From NCBI GenBank assembly GCA_044227665.1, contig JBGAWK010000006.1, positions 1 through 64,000 on the forward strand: a DNA stretch of 64,000 bases, in the 5' to 3' direction. The first letter of the stretch is position 1. Each line of letters begins with the position of its first letter. Made by a program: the position numbers and the translations under genes. The notes below the pieces were generated by a model. The model saw only the letters and a list, made by a program, of their open reading frames with translations. It did not search any database and was not told the origin of the DNA. Shown in pieces: positions 37,118 to 46,091 of this stretch. Origin of the DNA: JBGAWK01 sp044227665. GTDB taxonomy: Bacteria; Bacteroidota; Bacteroidia; Chitinophagales; JADIYW01.

Positions 37118-37903
37118 ATGAGAAAATTATTTTTATTATTTCTATTACTTATGCTTACTTCCATAAGTATGTATGGTACTATGAAGCCTAAAGATGCCAT
37201 GCCTAAAGAAAAAGCGAGATTTCGTCACAATGACATATCATTCAAGGGGGGCATAAGTTTAGGGTTTCCTTTAGGCCCGCTGGTGGTAGGCGCCAAAGGC
37301 TTGCCAAAGCCCGCACCATCATTATCCGCATACTACAATTATCGCTTTACACCAAAGTGGGCAGGCAAGATAGGAGTGCATTATTACTGGATGAAGACCG
37401 CTTTTGAGACACCTTACAAAGATGTGGTATATGTCGGAGACCTTCCTATCATCACCTCTACGGGCACAATTTATGTATATGATACTGCCAATATTATGTA
37501 CACTGTCGTAAAAGATGGCTTATTTAATAATCACTATGTTTCTGTTCCTGTAATGGTGGAATACAGCATACGCAAAGGCTGGAGAGTAGAATTGGGCGGA
37601 TATGTAGCTTTTTTGTTGAGAAGTCAAATGACAGGAATGGCAACAGAAGTGATTACGGGCGATGGCAGCCTTCTGGCAGAGCCCGTAGTATTCGATGAGA
37701 GTAAAAGATTCAACAAAATAGACTACGGTACCAAATTTGGAGTAAGCTATGAATTGCGTAATAAGATGCTTTTTGGGATGCAAGGTACTATAGGCATCCG
37801 GGACATTTTCCAGAAGGAGTTTACTGCTCCTCCGGGAGATTATCGTAATATGGTTATACATTTTGACATAGGATACAGATTGGGAGGAAGTAAAAGACTA
37901 TAG
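37118..37903 (+). CDS. Outer-membrane beta-barrel protein
   Basis: 261 residues with a signal peptide and alternating strands typical of the PorT-like/OmpA-like small barrel class (GGISLGFPLGPLVVG, WAGKIGVHYYWMKT, GYRLGGSKRL at the end). Probably an outer-membrane partner of the preceding lipoprotein. Specific function unknown. Confidence 0.7.
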   Translation: MRKLFLLFLLLMLTSISMYGTMKPKDAMPKEKARFRHNDISFKGGISLGFPLGPLVVGAKGLPKPAPSLSAYYNYRFTPKWAGKIGVHYYWMKTAFETPYKDVVYVGDLPIITSTGTIYVYDTANIMYTVVKDGLFNNHYVSVPVMVEYSIRKGWRVELGGYVAFLLRSQMTGMATEVITGDGSLLAEPVVFDESKRFNKIDYGTKFGVSYELRNKMLFGMQGTIGIRDIFQKEFTAPPGDYRNMVIHFDIGYRLGGSKRL

Positions 37904-37906
37904 TAC

Positions 37907-38434
37907 TTGCGCACAGTTACACTCATCCGACATGCTAAGTCTAGTTGGGAAGATTCTAGCTTACAGGATCTCATTAGACCATTAAGTAGTAGAGGTATAG
38001 AAAATACCACACTTTTGGGTAATTACATTTTTGTCAAAAAATTTACTTTGGACAAAATACTTTGTAGCCCAGCTACTCGTGCCATACATACGGCAATTAA
38101 TCTAGGAGACTGGATAGGGTATCCTCATAAAAATATAAAGATTTCTAAAGTATTATACTATGGCAAAGTTGGCAATGTGGTCAAGACATTACAGCAGCAA
38201 AATGATAAGTATAATCATATATGTATGGTAGGACATGAACCCTTGCTTAGTGAACTTGCAGAATATCTATGTGGCAGTGCTCCCGAGAAATTTGTAACTT
38301 GTGGAATGCTTACGATACAGTTTGATGTGCTATTGTGGGAAGATATAAATAAGTGTTCTGGTAAGATGGAATCATTTATCACCCCAAAGTATGTTCATGC
38401 CCTTCAACAGCATGTATTGGAAATACATGTGTAG
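37907..38434 (+). CDS. sixA: SixA-like phosphohistidine phosphatase
   Basis: 175 residues from a TTG at 37907, chosen because MRTVTLIRHAKSSW is the canonical start of the family. It is a histidine phosphatase with the RHG-type site LIRHAKSSW (H9) and the second catalytic histidine in MVGHEPLL (H110). SixA removes phosphate from histidine phosphotransfer domains. No phosphorelay genes are adjacent. Its last 56 bp overlap the 3' end of dusB on the other strand. Confidence 0.85.
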   Translation: MRTVTLIRHAKSSWEDSSLQDLIRPLSSRGIENTTLLGNYIFVKKFTLDKILCSPATRAIHTAINLGDWIGYPHKNIKISKVLYYGKVGNVVKTLQQQNDKYNHICMVGHEPLLSELAEYLCGSAPEKFVTCGMLTIQFDVLLWEDINKCSGKMESFITPKYVHALQQHVLEIHV

Positions 38435-39452
38435 TCATCTCTTCCAGAATTTCTAGCAATTCCAGATAATTATAGTTTTGCACCAATCTCATTCTATAAG
38501 GTTTGCTATGTGGAATGCCTTTCAAATAGTTGGAATAATGCTGGCGCATTTCCAGAATGCCAAGTTTCTCTCCTTTCCATAGTATAGAGCGGTTTAGGTG
38601 TTCTTTTATTGCTGCGATTCTATCTTGTATCAGGGGTTCAGGAAGTAGGCTTCCCGTATTTAAGTAATATTTAATTTGGTCAAATATCCAAGGATTGCCT
38701 ATGGCGGCTCTTCCTACCATGATGCCATCTACACCATAGCGATTTTTGTATTCTACAGCCTTTTGTGGAGTATCAATGTCGCCATTGCCGAAGACAGGAA
38801 TATGCATTCTGGCATTGTTCTTCACTTCACCTATAAGTGTCCAATCTGCATCTCCTTTGTACATCTGCTTACGTGTACGTCCATGTATAGTGATTGCTGC
38901 GATTCCTATATCCTGAAGGCGTTCTGCAACCTCCACTACATTCTTTGAGCCTTCGTCCCACCCCAATCTCGTCTTTACCGTTACAGGAAGATGTACTGCA
39001 TTTACTACTTCCCGTGTAAGTCTTATCATCTTAGGAATATCTTGTAGTATGCCTGCGCCTGCCATCTTACATACTACCTTATTTACAGGACAACCATAAT
39101 TTATATCAATAAGGGTGGGATTGGCAGTTTCAGCAATACGTGCCGCTTCTATCATGGCACTCTCCTCACCCCCAAATAATTGGATGCCTATAGGACGCTC
39201 ATGGTCATAGATGTCCAACTTTTGGAGGCTTTTGTGTGCATCGCGGATAAGCCCTTCCGAAGAGATAAATTCTGTGTACATGAGATCTGCACCATGTAGC
39301 TTACACAGATGCCTGAAAGGTGGGTCGCTCACATCTTCCATAGGTGCTAGCAGTAGCGGAAATTCAGGGAGAATAATATCCTTAATTTTGACAATATTGC
39401 CTTGTAGTATTTCAGAATCATAGCTGCTGCTGTTGTCGTGGGTGTTTTCCAT
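38379..39452 (-). CDS. dusB: tRNA-dihydrouridine synthase (DusB-like)
   Basis: 357 residues. TIM-barrel FMN enzyme with LLLAPMEDVSDPPFR at the start, the catalytic cysteine C121 in INYGCPVNKV, and ITIHGRTRKQMYKG and VFGNGDI further on. It reduces specific uridines in tRNA D-loops. The first 25 residues (MENTHDNSSSYDS) are an extension beyond the core. Convergent with sixA, with a 56-bp overlap of the coding ends. Confidence 0.94.
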   Translation of the reverse strand: MENTHDNSSSYDSEILQGNIVKIKDIILPEFPLLLAPMEDVSDPPFRHLCKLHGADLMYTEFISSEGLIRDAHKSLQKLDIYDHERPIGIQLFGGEESAMIEAARIAETANPTLIDINYGCPVNKVVCKMAGAGILQDIPKMIRLTREVVNAVHLPVTVKTRLGWDEGSKNVVEVAERLQDIGIAAITIHGRTRKQMYKGDADWTLIGEVKNNARMHIPVFGNGDIDTPQKAVEYKNRYGVDGIMVGRAAIGNPWIFDQIKYYLNTGSLLPEPLIQDRIAAIKEHLNRSILWKGEKLGILEMRQHYSNYLKGIPHSKPYRMRLVQNYNYLELLEILEEMTTHVFPIHAVEGHEHTLG

Positions 39453-39605
39453 ATACTGCTGATATTCGAGTTGTTTTATGAATAAAACTTGTGATATTTA
39501 TGGTAAAAGTAATCCAAAACGCAGGAGGGCACTGTCATGCATAGATACTAATTAATAGAGACTATATTATTATATGTTATCACAAATATACATCTTTGTA
39601 GTGCC

Positions 39606-40544
39606 ATGCCTAATCAAAAGGGTGTTTTTTCGGAACTTTTACCATCCCAGCAACTTATAGCCGCCATATTATTATGGATAGCTTGCCTAGGATTTTCATC
39701 CTTATGTATTCAATATATTCATGATGTACTAGGCATACAGGGTGTTGCTAGGCATATAAAATCCTTACAGCATAATGATATAGCAATCATGCGATTCACC
39801 CAGATAGCCAGTACAATACTGGGATTCCTATTGCCATCACTACTCTATGGATTCTTGATTACCTATAAGCCATTCGGCTACTTTTCGCTAATATCCGATT
39901 TTGATTTAAAGTGGCTGTTTATGGCCGTAGTACTCATATTAAGTATCTATCCATTAGTAGGGTTATTAGCGGAGATGAATGGGAAGATAAGTTTTCCGGA
40001 TGGATGGTCAGCCTTAGAAAAGGAACTAATAGACTTGGAAAAACTTGCCAAAGAGTATGTTGTAGCTTTTATGGACGATAAGAGTGCGACAATATTTATC
40101 ATAAACCTCTTTATGATAGCCATAATTCCAGCTATTTGCGAGGAATTTTTTTTTAGGGGAGTTATCCAACGTATATCTTACAAGGTCTTTGGCAATTTCC
40201 ATTTGGCAGTATTGTTTAGTGCATTTTTCTTTGCTTTTAGTCATTTTGAATTTTATACTTTTTTGCCTCGTATTGCATTAGGACTATTACTGGGCTATAT
40301 GTATTATTATTCAGGAAGTCTTGTCATGCCTATATTTACACATCTCCTGAATAATGCGATGGCAGTGATAGCCTTATATATTACGGTATTGAGAGGGCAG
40401 TCTATTACTATGGAGGTACAGGAATCCATTCCCTTATACCTAGTAATCATCTCTACCGTAGGCTTTGTGGTAGTGTATTTTTATTTTGTACAGTCTTCAA
40501 AATCATTTAGAGAAAAAAACACTAAGAAGTCTCCCATCTTATGA
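39606..40544 (+). CDS. CPBP-family intramembrane glutamic protease
   Basis: 312 residues and about eight membrane helices. The Abi/CAAX motifs are complete: EEFFFRG (E179, E180, R184), H213 in FSHFEFYTFL, and H246/N250 in HLLNNA. These enzymes cleave within membranes; roles range from prenyl-protein processing to bacteriocin immunity and sigma signalling, and the substrate here is unknown. It is followed by cdsA 57 bp later. Confidence 0.9.
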   Translation: MPNQKGVFSELLPSQQLIAAILLWIACLGFSSLCIQYIHDVLGIQGVARHIKSLQHNDIAIMRFTQIASTILGFLLPSLLYGFLITYKPFGYFSLISDFDLKWLFMAVVLILSIYPLVGLLAEMNGKISFPDGWSALEKELIDLEKLAKEYVVAFMDDKSATIFIINLFMIAIIPAICEEFFFRGVIQRISYKVFGNFHLAVLFSAFFFAFSHFEFYTFLPRIALGLLLGYMYYYSGSLVMPIFTHLLNNAMAVIALYITVLRGQSITMEVQESIPLYLVIISTVGFVVVYFYFVQSSKSFREKNTKKSPIL

Positions 40545-40601
40545 TACTACGTATGTATCTGTATTTTTTAAATATATAAATGTATTTTTGTAGTTATTAA
40601 T

Positions 40602-41456
40602 ATGAATAGTGAGTTGCGTACCCGAATTATTACGGGAATAATTTTTGTAACTATAATGATTTCAGCCATAGTGTATGGCGAAAATACTTTCCTTATCATA
40701 TTTGGCTTGTTAATTATTCTATCAATAAGTGAATACTATAAGATGCTGGAAAGCAGGATTGTAGGTAGCGATGATTGGAAGTTTTTATATAAAATACTTA
40801 ATACAGCATTTGGAACTACAATATTTGGTGTCATTTTCTTGGTAGCAAGTGCCAAAATAGACTTAATATTTATTTCTATAATAGCAGCCTTTCCGCTGAT
40901 GTGGTTGCTAATAGAAATGTATCACAATACTGACAGTCCGTTTCTCAACGTATGCTTCAATGTGATGGCTGTTTTTTATATCGTCGTGCCTTTTGCCTCT
41001 GCCAGTTTCTTGGTTTTTGACAGAGATAATTTTACCTATCATAGCAATTATCTTTTGGCAGTGATGATTTTTGCATGGACCAATGATTCTTTTGCCTACT
41101 TAGTAGGAAGAAAATTTGGCAAGAATAAGTTGTACCCTCGATTGTCTCCAAAAAAGACTTGGGAAGGCACTATAGGCGGTGCTGTGGCAGCAATTCTATT
41201 TTCGGGATTGGTATATTGGCTATTTCCCAAATTGGGGTATTCCGAAGTTAGTTTATTTCATTACTTTATGATGGCAGTAATTACAGCTATCATGAGTACG
41301 AATGGTGACCTTGCAGAGAGCATGATAAAGAGAAATTTAGCCATAAAAGATACAGGAAGTATTCTACCTGGACATGGGGGCTTTTTAGACCGTTTTGATG
41401 GTCTTTTATTTTCACTGCCTGCAAATGTTTTATATATCATAGTGGCAGGTATATGA
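40602..41456 (+). CDS. cdsA: Phosphatidate cytidylyltransferase
   Basis: 284 residues with about eight membrane helices and the CDS signature MIKRNLAIKDTGSILPGHGG followed by FLDRFD near the C-terminus; SPKKTWEGTIGG also fits. It makes CDP-diacylglycerol from CTP and phosphatidic acid, the branch point for phospholipids. Stop and next start overlap by 4 bp. A TATTTTTG box (40583-40590) is 11 bp before the ATG. Confidence 0.96.
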   Translation: MNSELRTRIITGIIFVTIMISAIVYGENTFLIIFGLLIILSISEYYKMLESRIVGSDDWKFLYKILNTAFGTTIFGVIFLVASAKIDLIFISIIAAFPLMWLLIEMYHNTDSPFLNVCFNVMAVFYIVVPFASASFLVFDRDNFTYHSNYLLAVMIFAWTNDSFAYLVGRKFGKNKLYPRLSPKKTWEGTIGGAVAAILFSGLVYWLFPKLGYSEVSLFHYFMMAVITAIMSTNGDLAESMIKRNLAIKDTGSILPGHGGFLDRFDGLLFSLPANVLYIIVAGI

Positions 41457-42877
41457 GTAGTAAATTTGGGGTATTACTATGTGTCTTTTTTGCTTTCAAT
41501 AATACAATTGCGCAAGTATATAATGCACAGCATATTGGGCTGCTATCTCGCTGGGATGGTGCTAATGCAAGTATAGGCGTAGCTGGCAATCGCTATAGTG
41601 GATGTTTTGGGTATGAAGCTGAGGGGCGGCAATATGCCATTGTTGCTTCTGCCGATGGCACATATTTTATAGATATAAGTATTGAGCAGTCTCCAGTAGT
41701 TCGCGACTATGTCAAAGGTGCAAAGCCTTCGTGTACGTGGCGTGAAGTACATACCTATGGTCATTACGCTTATATCGTTAGTGATGATGCCATGCCCAAT
41801 GCCTTACAAATTATTGACCTGTCGCCACTACCAGATAGCGTAAAACTCGTTCATCAGTCGGATTCTATTTTTGCTAGAAGTCATACCCTATATGTAGATA
41901 ATGGGCACTTATATACATCTAGTGTGAAATATAATGCTACATCGTCCTCGTCACTAGCAGTATGGGATATTGTTACAAATCCTGAAACACCTATCTTGCT
42001 TCGTAAACTCGATGACGATATACCTACGACTATTATTGGAAATGTGCATGATGCCATAAGCTATAATGATACCATCTTTGCCTCCGTAGGTTATCAGGGA
42101 CTATTTATCTTGCGCTATGATGCTGTACAGAATAAATTTTCTATATTAGGTAGCTATAGCAACTATGAGAGTGGGGGGGCGTATAATCACAATGCTGCCT
42201 TGCTGGAAGATAAGAAAACATTGGTATTCACAGATGAAGTGCCTAAGGACTTGGATGCTAAAGCTATAGATGTTACTGACTTTAGTGATATCAGTGCGGT
42301 ATGTAAGTTTAATTCCACATATAAGGCTACACCACATAATATTTATGCTGCGGGATTTGGGTCTAGAGTGATTTTATCCTACTATCAAGATGGAATATGG
42401 ATATATGACTTTTCCAATAGAGAAGTGCCGGTAGTTGCAGGCTACTTTGACACCCATTATCAGACGGTAGGCAGCAATCATAATTACAGCAACCCTGGTG
42501 GTGCATATAAAGGCAACTGGGGAGCTTATCTTTTTCCTTCCAATAAAAGGTTGATAGCTCTAGATATGCAGAACGGACTCTTTGTCCTAAATGCAGATAC
42601 GGCACTGGGTCTCATAACTACACCCATAAAGAAGCAGTATATCAATGCAGATTATGTAGTTTACCCAAATCCTGTGAAAGATTTTTTACATATTAAAATG
42701 AGTCAAGGGCAACTATATGATTACGAGATTATTTCTCCTATGGGAAATGTGGTACTTTGTGGCTCTTGGCAATCTGGCAATGCTATGAGTGTAGATATAC
42801 TACCTAGAGGATTATATTTCTTAAGACTCAAAGAGGATGATAGAGAGCAGTATCTGCTCAAATTTATCAAAGAATAG
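41453..42877 (+). CDS. Choice-of-anchor B family protein with T9SS type A sorting domain
   Basis: 474 residues: signal peptide, a beta-propeller-like region of LVIVD-type repeats (YAIVASADGTYFIDIS, WREVHTYGHYAYIVSD) matching the choice-of-anchor B family, and a C-terminal type A sorting domain (about 395-474, starting VVYPNPVKDFLHI and containing LPRGLYFLRLK). Predicted to be exported by the type IX system to the surface or medium; ligand unknown. Its start overlaps cdsA by 4 bp. Confidence 0.9.
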   Translation: MSSKFGVLLCVFFAFNNTIAQVYNAQHIGLLSRWDGANASIGVAGNRYSGCFGYEAEGRQYAIVASADGTYFIDISIEQSPVVRDYVKGAKPSCTWREVHTYGHYAYIVSDDAMPNALQIIDLSPLPDSVKLVHQSDSIFARSHTLYVDNGHLYTSSVKYNATSSSSLAVWDIVTNPETPILLRKLDDDIPTTIIGNVHDAISYNDTIFASVGYQGLFILRYDAVQNKFSILGSYSNYESGGAYNHNAALLEDKKTLVFTDEVPKDLDAKAIDVTDFSDISAVCKFNSTYKATPHNIYAAGFGSRVILSYYQDGIWIYDFSNREVPVVAGYFDTHYQTVGSNHNYSNPGGAYKGNWGAYLFPSNKRLIALDMQNGLFVLNADTALGLITTPIKKQYINADYVVYPNPVKDFLHIKMSQGQLYDYEIISPMGNVVLCGSWQSGNAMSVDILPRGLYFLRLKEDDREQYLLKFIKE

Positions 42878-42882
42878 ACACT

Positions 42883-44571
42883 TTAAATTTCTGAGAACCC
42901 ATACCAGCGACTAAAAAAAGCTGAATGTTGACTTCTATGCGTCACGCCTATAATGGTGAGATGGGGATAGTATTTCGATATGTTTTCAAAAATCATATCT
43001 TCTGTAGCCTTATCTAGGGCAGAGGTGGCTTCATCCATGATGAGTATGGGCGATTCCATAAGCAAAGCCCGCGCAAGAGCTATACGCTGACGTTCGCCAC
43101 CGCTAAGGGTGAGATGCTCGGTATCCATAATAGTATCCCATCCCCTATTTTGATTGCTGATGACATCTACCATTCCTGTGGTAACTATTGCTTTCTGCCA
43201 TTGCATATCGTCATACTCTCTACCTAAAGCAATATTTTCTCTAATAGTTATAGGAAATATTACGCCATCTTGAGGAATATAGTTCATAATCTTCCAAATA
43301 CTGGACGTATCAATACTATCTATTGCTATGCCATCAATAAGGATATTACCGCTGGTAAATGGAATAATTCCCATGATACATTTTAGAAAGGAACTCTTGC
43401 CACTACCTGTAATTCCCGATATGCCTATATGTTCCCCCTTACGAATAGATAGCTGTATTTTACTAAAAATATTTTTGTCTTTGATAGTTAACGCTAAGTT
43501 TTCTATACATATCTCTTCTTCAAATCCCGATATGGATATTTTTTCTTTGAAATTAGGAATATTTTCTGTGGCTAGAAAATCTTGAATTTCTTGCCACGAG
43601 GCCTTAGATTTTTGTAGGTTACTAATGGCATTGCTCAAAGATTTGGCGGGGTTGATAATTTGTGAGAATACGACTATAAAGGTGATAAATACTTCTGGAG
43701 TCATCATTTCGTGCTGCAATACCTGTATGCCTCCAATACACAATATCGAAAGCACTACACAGATTCCCAAGAATTCCGCCAAGGGCGATGCCAACTCTTT
43801 TTTCTGTAAGAAAATATTCTGCAAGAGTCTCCATTTTTCCTGTTTAGCAGAAAACATTGCCATAAAAAAATCACTGGACAGCATCGTTCTGATAACTAGA
43901 AAGCCTTGAAGTGTACTGCTGATAAGTGCTGTATTGGAAGATTGTAGCTGCTGTAGTGCAATAGATTTTATTTTGAGGCTGCGTAGTGCCTTTCCGATGA
44001 TGGCAGCAGATACTAGGAGCATCAAAAGGGCAATGGCAGTAAGCTTCCAATTCATCCAAAACAAGGTGCAAAGTGTTACCATTAATATCACAGGTTCTTT
44101 GATTATAGCTTCGCTAAAGTAGATGAGACCATATTCCACTTCTTGCACATCTTGTATGAACAGCGACAATACCTTTCCCTTCTCCTTTTTTTCTATTTGC
44201 AAAATGTCTTTATGTAAAAAATTGATATACATAAGATTGCGCAACTGCCCCATAATGCCGCTGCGTATGGGTGCTAACACGTATTGCGCAAGATATCGAA
44301 AAATATTTTTTGTAAAAAAAATTATGGCAGCTATGACACACAATATCGTTAAAGCGCGGATTTTGCCATGTGCGGAAATAATTTGTAAGAACATCTGCTC
44401 AAAAAATATGTTCTTATCTTTGTTGTTGATATCATAAAAGAGCAATCTAAGGAAGGGTATCAACATCAGTAAGGAGAACACAGACATCAGCGAAGACAGC
44501 AGTGTGAACAATGCGTAAGCCATCACGCCTCTTCTATGTATATATAGTAACTCCTTCCAAAAACTTGGCAT
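42883..44571 (-). CDS. ABC exporter half-transporter (permease-ATPase fusion)
   Basis: 562 residues from ATG 44571 (MPSFWKELLY); the frame to 44727 overlaps rbfA and is rejected. Six membrane helices (about 15-300) are fused to an ABC ATPase with Walker A GITGSGKSSFL, signature LSGGERQRIALARALL, Walker B ILIMDEATSALD and switch VTHR. The class includes lipid A, lipid-linked and peptide exporters and works as a homodimer or heterodimer. A TATATTTG box on this strand (44579-44586) sits 7 bp before the start. The substrate cannot be read. Confidence 0.9.
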   Translation of the reverse strand: MPSFWKELLYIHRRGVMAYALFTLLSSLMSVFSLLMLIPFLRLLFYDINNKDKNIFFEQMFLQIISAHGKIRALTILCVIAAIIFFTKNIFRYLAQYVLAPIRSGIMGQLRNLMYINFLHKDILQIEKKEKGKVLSLFIQDVQEVEYGLIYFSEAIIKEPVILMVTLCTLFWMNWKLTAIALLMLLVSAAIIGKALRSLKIKSIALQQLQSSNTALISSTLQGFLVIRTMLSSDFFMAMFSAKQEKWRLLQNIFLQKKELASPLAEFLGICVVLSILCIGGIQVLQHEMMTPEVFITFIVVFSQIINPAKSLSNAISNLQKSKASWQEIQDFLATENIPNFKEKISISGFEEEICIENLALTIKDKNIFSKIQLSIRKGEHIGISGITGSGKSSFLKCIMGIIPFTSGNILIDGIAIDSIDTSSIWKIMNYIPQDGVIFPITIRENIALGREYDDMQWQKAIVTTGMVDVISNQNRGWDTIMDTEHLTLSGGERQRIALARALLMESPILIMDEATSALDKATEDMIFENISKYYPHLTIIGVTHRSQHSAFFSRWYGFSEI

Positions 44572-44597
44572 ATAAACACAAATATAACTTATTTTTG
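44565..44597 (+). promoter_or_regulatory. Candidate promoter of rbfA
   Basis: TTG (44565-44567), 22 bp, TATTTTTG (44590-44597), only 8 bp before the rbfA ATG, so the message would be nearly leaderless. The -33 part lies within the first codons of the divergent ABC gene. Confidence 0.5.
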
Positions 44598-44605
44598 TAG
44601 CAATC

Positions 44606-45043
44606 ATGGACTCAATACGACAACAGCAAGTGGCAAAACAGGTACAAGTAGCCCTCAGTGACATCTTTAGGAATGAAGCCTCTGAAATATTGGAAGGTGC
44701 AATGGTGACGGTGTCGGCGGTGCGCATGACTCCCGATTTACTTACAGCGAGATGTTACCTAGGCGTATTTAATACCCCTAAGCCCGAAGATATATTAGGC
44801 TATATTCATGCCAATAACAAAGAATTGCGGAGGCTGCTTGGTAATAAAATGAAGAACAAAGTTCGTCGTATCCCCGAATTACACTTCTATAGAGACGATA
44901 CCTTGGAAGAAGTCTTCAGGTTGGAGAAAATTTTTAGCGACATCCATAAGCAAGATAAAAAAATTGAAGAAATACGCAAGAACAGCCATTTTGTAGATGA
45001 AAATCCCTACAAAGAGGATGCCGATATGGATGATTGGAGCTAA
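44606..45043 (+). CDS. rbfA: 30S ribosome-binding factor RbfA
   Basis: 145 residues with the KH-like RbfA fold: RQQQVAKQVQVALSDIFRNE, VTVSAVRMTPDLLTARCYL and VRRIPELHFYRDDTLEEVFR. It helps mature the 5' end of 16S rRNA and the 30S subunit, especially in the cold. The last 30 residues are charged and lie beyond the core. Usually near infB or truB; here it stands alone, followed by a tRNA gene. Confidence 0.95.
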   Translation: MDSIRQQQVAKQVQVALSDIFRNEASEILEGAMVTVSAVRMTPDLLTARCYLGVFNTPKPEDILGYIHANNKELRRLLGNKMKNKVRRIPELHFYRDDTLEEVFRLEKIFSDIHKQDKKIEEIRKNSHFVDENPYKEDADMDDWS

Positions 45044-45059
45044 AATCTTTTACAATCCC

Positions 45060-45090
45060 TTTGGAGAATTAAAATTTATCTTTACCTTTG
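45060..45090 (+). promoter_or_regulatory. Promoter of tRNA(CAT)
   Basis: TTTG (45060-45063), exactly 19 bp, TACCTTTG (45083-45090), followed by CAGTCC. This is the Bacteroidota consensus; the same TACCTTTG-CAGTCC core precedes the tRNA-Phe gene, also with 19-bp spacing. Confidence 0.75.
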
Positions 45091-45113
45091 CAGTCCGTTT
45101 CTGATGAGGAACA

Positions 45114-45187
45114 GGTCTTGTAGCTCAGCCGGTTAGAGCACCTGACTCATAATCAGGGGGTCCCTGGTTCGAGCCCAGGCGGGACCA
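45114..45187 (+). tRNA. tRNA with CAT anticodon (elongator Met or Ile2)
   Basis: A 74-nt cloverleaf: acceptor GGTCTTG/CGGGACC (with two G-T wobble pairs), D-arm GCTC/GAGC, anticodon arm CCTGA-CTCATAA-TCAGG with anticodon 45148-45150, T-arm CCTGG-TTCGAGC-CCAGG and discriminator A187. CCA is not encoded. Three acceptor G-C pairs and normal stems exclude the initiator only tentatively; lysidine-modified tRNA-Ile2 cannot be told from elongator Met by eye. Confidence 0.93.
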
Positions 45188-45193
45188 CAGGCA

Positions 45194-45230
45194 AAAGGAG
45201 TTAGAAATCAAAGTTCTAGCTCCTTTTTTG
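45194..45230 (+). terminator. Rho-independent terminator after tRNA(CAT)
   Basis: Stem AAAGGAGTTAGAA pairs with TTCTAGCTCCTTT (one G-T pair) around a 7-nt loop and runs into a T tract at 45222-45229, directly behind the tRNA. Confidence 0.85.
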
Positions 45231-45369
45231 TTATAGTGTAATGTATTTCTTATAGATAATAGTTTGGTCGCAAGTAATATATTTATACACCCCTGCGGTC
45301 TAAGTGTGGGCTAGTTAGCGAAGGGTCAGCAATGTTGATTAGATATAGTATTATATACGAGCAATAAGC

Positions 45370-45987
45370 CTATGTCTGTGCATTTACTGCAACTGTGGCT
45401 TTCTTATGTCTTCTAATGAAATACCTCACTATCCATATATGAAAGAAGAAAATAAGTACAATAAAGAGTACAGCCATAGCCACAGGCAATAATATTGATA
45501 ATAAAGAACCTACAAAAGCAAAAATATGCTCTATCGTCGTGATGATAGGGTTGGCTATGCCACCAGTTGTAAATGTTGATGCCAATCTTGTAGCAGTAGT
45601 GCCTGCCTGTATGGCACCAGCTGCTCCACCACCTACGATAAGTCCTAATCCCCATTTTATCATGGGGTCGTCAATATTGAGAAACGAAGCACTAAGCATA
45701 GTGCCAGCAATTACAGAAGCAGGAGCTGCTAGTGAGTCCAAAGCATTGTCTATTACAGGAATATAATAGGCGCCTAGCTCTGCAACTGTAGCAACTGCTA
45801 ATGTGATAATTACGGGTATAGAACCCATCCAAGCAAAGCTATCAGTAATGGGAAGGAAGTTGAATTTTGCACCTAAGCTTGCCATCAGCAAGGGTAAAAA
45901 CACCCTGAAACCACAACTGGCACTTAATCCTAATCCCAAGGCTATTGCTGTAATAAAACCGGTATATTCTCCAATATGCATTTCCAT
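45370..45987 (-). CDS. DUF4126 membrane protein
   Basis: 205 residues and about five membrane helices rich in Gly and Ala. The start (GLGLSASCGFRVFLPLLMAS) and IDNALDSLAAPASVIAGTM fit DUF4126, whose function is unknown. The C-terminus ends in a His/Lys/Arg-rich cytosolic tail. Single leftward gene. Candidate promoter at 46005-46040. Confidence 0.8.
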   Translation of the reverse strand: MEMHIGEYTGFITAIALGLGLSASCGFRVFLPLLMASLGAKFNFLPITDSFAWMGSIPVIITLAVATVAELGAYYIPVIDNALDSLAAPASVIAGTMLSASFLNIDDPMIKWGLGLIVGGGAAGAIQAGTTATRLASTFTTGGIANPIITTIEHIFAFVGSLLSILLPVAMAVLFIVLIFFFHIWIVRYFIRRHKKATVAVNAQT

Positions 45988-46004
45988 TCTTTTTTGATAT
46001 ACAA

Positions 46005-46040
46005 CAAAAATAGAGCAATTTTAATTCCATTGTCCACAAA
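46005..46040 (-). promoter_or_regulatory. Candidate promoter of the DUF4126 gene
   Basis: Read leftward, TTTG (complement of 46037-46040), 24 bp, TATTTTTG (complement of 46005-46012), 17 bp before the ATG at 45987. Spacing is 1 bp above the normal range. Confidence 0.4.
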
Positions 46041-46091
46041 TGCTAAAAAATATAACTTTTTGACCTATAATACTGTACGTATTTTTATCAC

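Noticed and set aside
44572..44727. N-terminal extension of the ABC gene
   Set aside because: Runs through rbfA and is not ABC-like; ATG at 44571 precedes the first membrane helix.
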